A stretch of 64,000 nt of DNA from Callipepla californica brunnescens (Eukaryota > Chordata > Aves > Galliformes > Odontophoridae), in assembly GCA_023055505.1 (NCBI GenBank), contig JALIRH010000007.1, positions 14,511,773-14,575,772 of the forward strand, read 5' to 3'. The position numbers and the translations under genes were made by a program. Shown here one piece after another: positions 62,755 to 64,000 of the stretch (its first letter is position 1; each line of letters begins with the position of its first letter). The notes beneath the pieces were generated by a model, which was not told the DNA's origin, ran no database searches, and worked only from the letters and a program-made list of their open reading frames with translations.

Positions 62755-64000
62755 TCAGGGAATGACTGCAAGGAGAAAGAAAAACCCACACAACATTATA
62801 AGACTGGTATTTACAAGCCACCTTCCCTACCCCACGAGGCCAAAAGATTTCAGCAGCGATGCCATCCACAATCTGGGGCTCAGTCTGTTCAGTCAGTCTT
62901 TTGGCTGCATGACCTGGAAAAGCTCACCAGCCTGTTGGGCCATTTCCTTCACTTTCTGACGGGCCTCAGCTATGGAAGGGGTGGCATTGTGAATGGTGAT
63001 ACAACATTCCCTGTCTGTTAAATTCAGCATTCCAGATACCCCGTGCTCCTTTAATAATAACATGTCTAAGGCTAACTGGTTTTGCAAAGTCATTTTTGAT
63101 ACTTGCTGAATCTGTAAAGTAAGCTCTCCAGACGCGCGTTCAGTCCAATTCCTCAGCACGTGAGCCTGCCAAGTTAAATTTCTAGAACATGCTGGTGCTG
63201 TTCAATATCTCCACTTGGTGGAAGGAACGCCTCTAGCTGTACACTGACCTTTTGTCCTCATGTATAATAATAAGGAACATAGACCAATCCATTCCTGAGC
63301 ATCTGTAGGACTGTTAGGGCTTCTCTGTACCCTGCTGTTACGACAAGACATGTAACTAAATGTTCTAGAAGGGCACATGAAGGGAATGCTGACAGTACAT
63401 ACCAATCCAGCCATGTCATACACATTCAGGTGAGAATACATTTCTCCATCTGAACATGCCCACACTGTCCCTTGCGGGGCCGGATACTTTGCCTGTGGAC
63501 ACTGGTACAGGTCACCCTTGGGCACTTCCTGCTGCACTTCATCAGCAGTCCAGCTCTTTTACTGGTCGGAGCCATGTGTGAGTGGAATGCCACAGGACAG
63601 TGCAGTTTTTGGGTCTACAAAAGAGCCATTACATCAGTCATCTTTGTTCTGATAACCATAATTAGGATATCCCCAACAAACACACACATCTCGAATTAAG
63701 GTTCTGATTTCTGGAACGTACCAGGTTTCCAGAGGGTCACCCACCCCTGGAGAACAATTTAACATATGGGAACAATTTAGCAGGGAACCCTCTGGCTTTT
63801 CATTATTTTGGGGAACACTCCTTTGTTTACGATCCAGTTTCCAGCACAGTTTTTCTCCAGTGGGAAGAAAGGAAATATTGTCCATAAAGTCATCCTTTTC
63901 AACTTCCCAGCGCAGGCTTTCCCCACTGGGGAGAACAGAAGTTGATGACAGGGGGCTTTTGGGGTCAAATATTTGTTTTAGGGACCAGGCCCATTCATAC
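62755..64000 (-). pseudogene. Decayed endogenous retroviral env, runs off the right edge
   Basis: Minus-strand remnant of a retroviral envelope gene, surface part to the right, transmembrane part to the left. From about 63885 to 62755 one frame stays open except for stops at 63634, 63559, 63202, 62893 and 62827. The last stop at 62755 fits the natural end, because a hydrophobic membrane segment lies just before it (about 62759-62810). Fragment 62893-63159 shows the heptad-like LQNQLALDMLLLKEHGVSG followed by a Cys-Cys pair and NLTDREC, typical of the disulfide loop region after the fusion-subunit coiled coil. No intact furin site was recognised. Above 63885 the frame changes, implying an indel. 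I see no gag or pol and no clear LTR in view. It is non-functional as it stands; the exact avian ERV family is not assigned. Confidence 0.8.

Noticed and set aside
63655..63690. Possible ACP1 exon 1 (a CVFVG-like reading on the minus strand)
   Set aside because: It belongs to the env surface-subunit frame, and lacks the VLFVCLG ending and a donor at the right phase.
1..64000. CRISPR arrays, operons, bacterial ribosome binding sites, tRNA or rRNA genes
   Set aside because: None seen; the DNA is vertebrate and the repeats are LINE fragments, microsatellites and single duplications.

Overview
The window is vertebrate nuclear DNA, almost certainly from a galliform bird such as chicken. It carries many CR1-type LINE fragments in both orientations. 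It also has one internally deleted mariner-type transposon resembling the chicken Galluhop family, and two split genes with GT-AG introns: ALKAL2 on the plus strand and ACP1 on the minus strand. They lie tail to tail, as they do in human 2p25. Nothing bacterial or viral (other than an old endogenous retrovirus piece) is present.

Layout. Bases 1-33,500 are AT-rich and I find no gene there; the content is CR1 pieces, the mariner remnant, homopolymers, small tandem duplications and one unusual inverted pair of poly(A)-tailed units at 26.2 and 27.3 kb. Bases about 33,560-35,190 form a CpG island with a TATA box, a run of 17 Gs and the ALKAL2 5' exons. ALKAL2 coding exons run from 35,085 to 39,966 and give a complete 152-residue secreted ligand. 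Its stop codon sits against a consensus splice donor, so the 3' UTR is probably spliced; a candidate terminal exon lies at 46,807-47,490. Bases 51,332-59,011 hold five coding segments of ACP1 plus a second version of its third exon (mutually exclusive exons 55 bp apart). Exon 1, with the catalytic cysteine, was not found and probably lies beyond the right edge. The last 1.3 kb is a decayed endogenous retroviral env in the same orientation as ACP1, probably inside ACP1 intron 1.

Function. ALKAL2 is a secreted ligand of the ALK and LTK receptor kinases. ACP1 is the cytosolic low-molecular-weight protein tyrosine phosphatase. Both touch tyrosine-kinase signalling, but their adjacency is old synteny, not an operon-like arrangement.

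Limits. Everything is read by eye. Exon borders rest on open frame, splice consensus and recognised protein similarity. CR1 borders are good to roughly 10-20 bases. UTR ends, transcription start and poly(A) sites are inferred.
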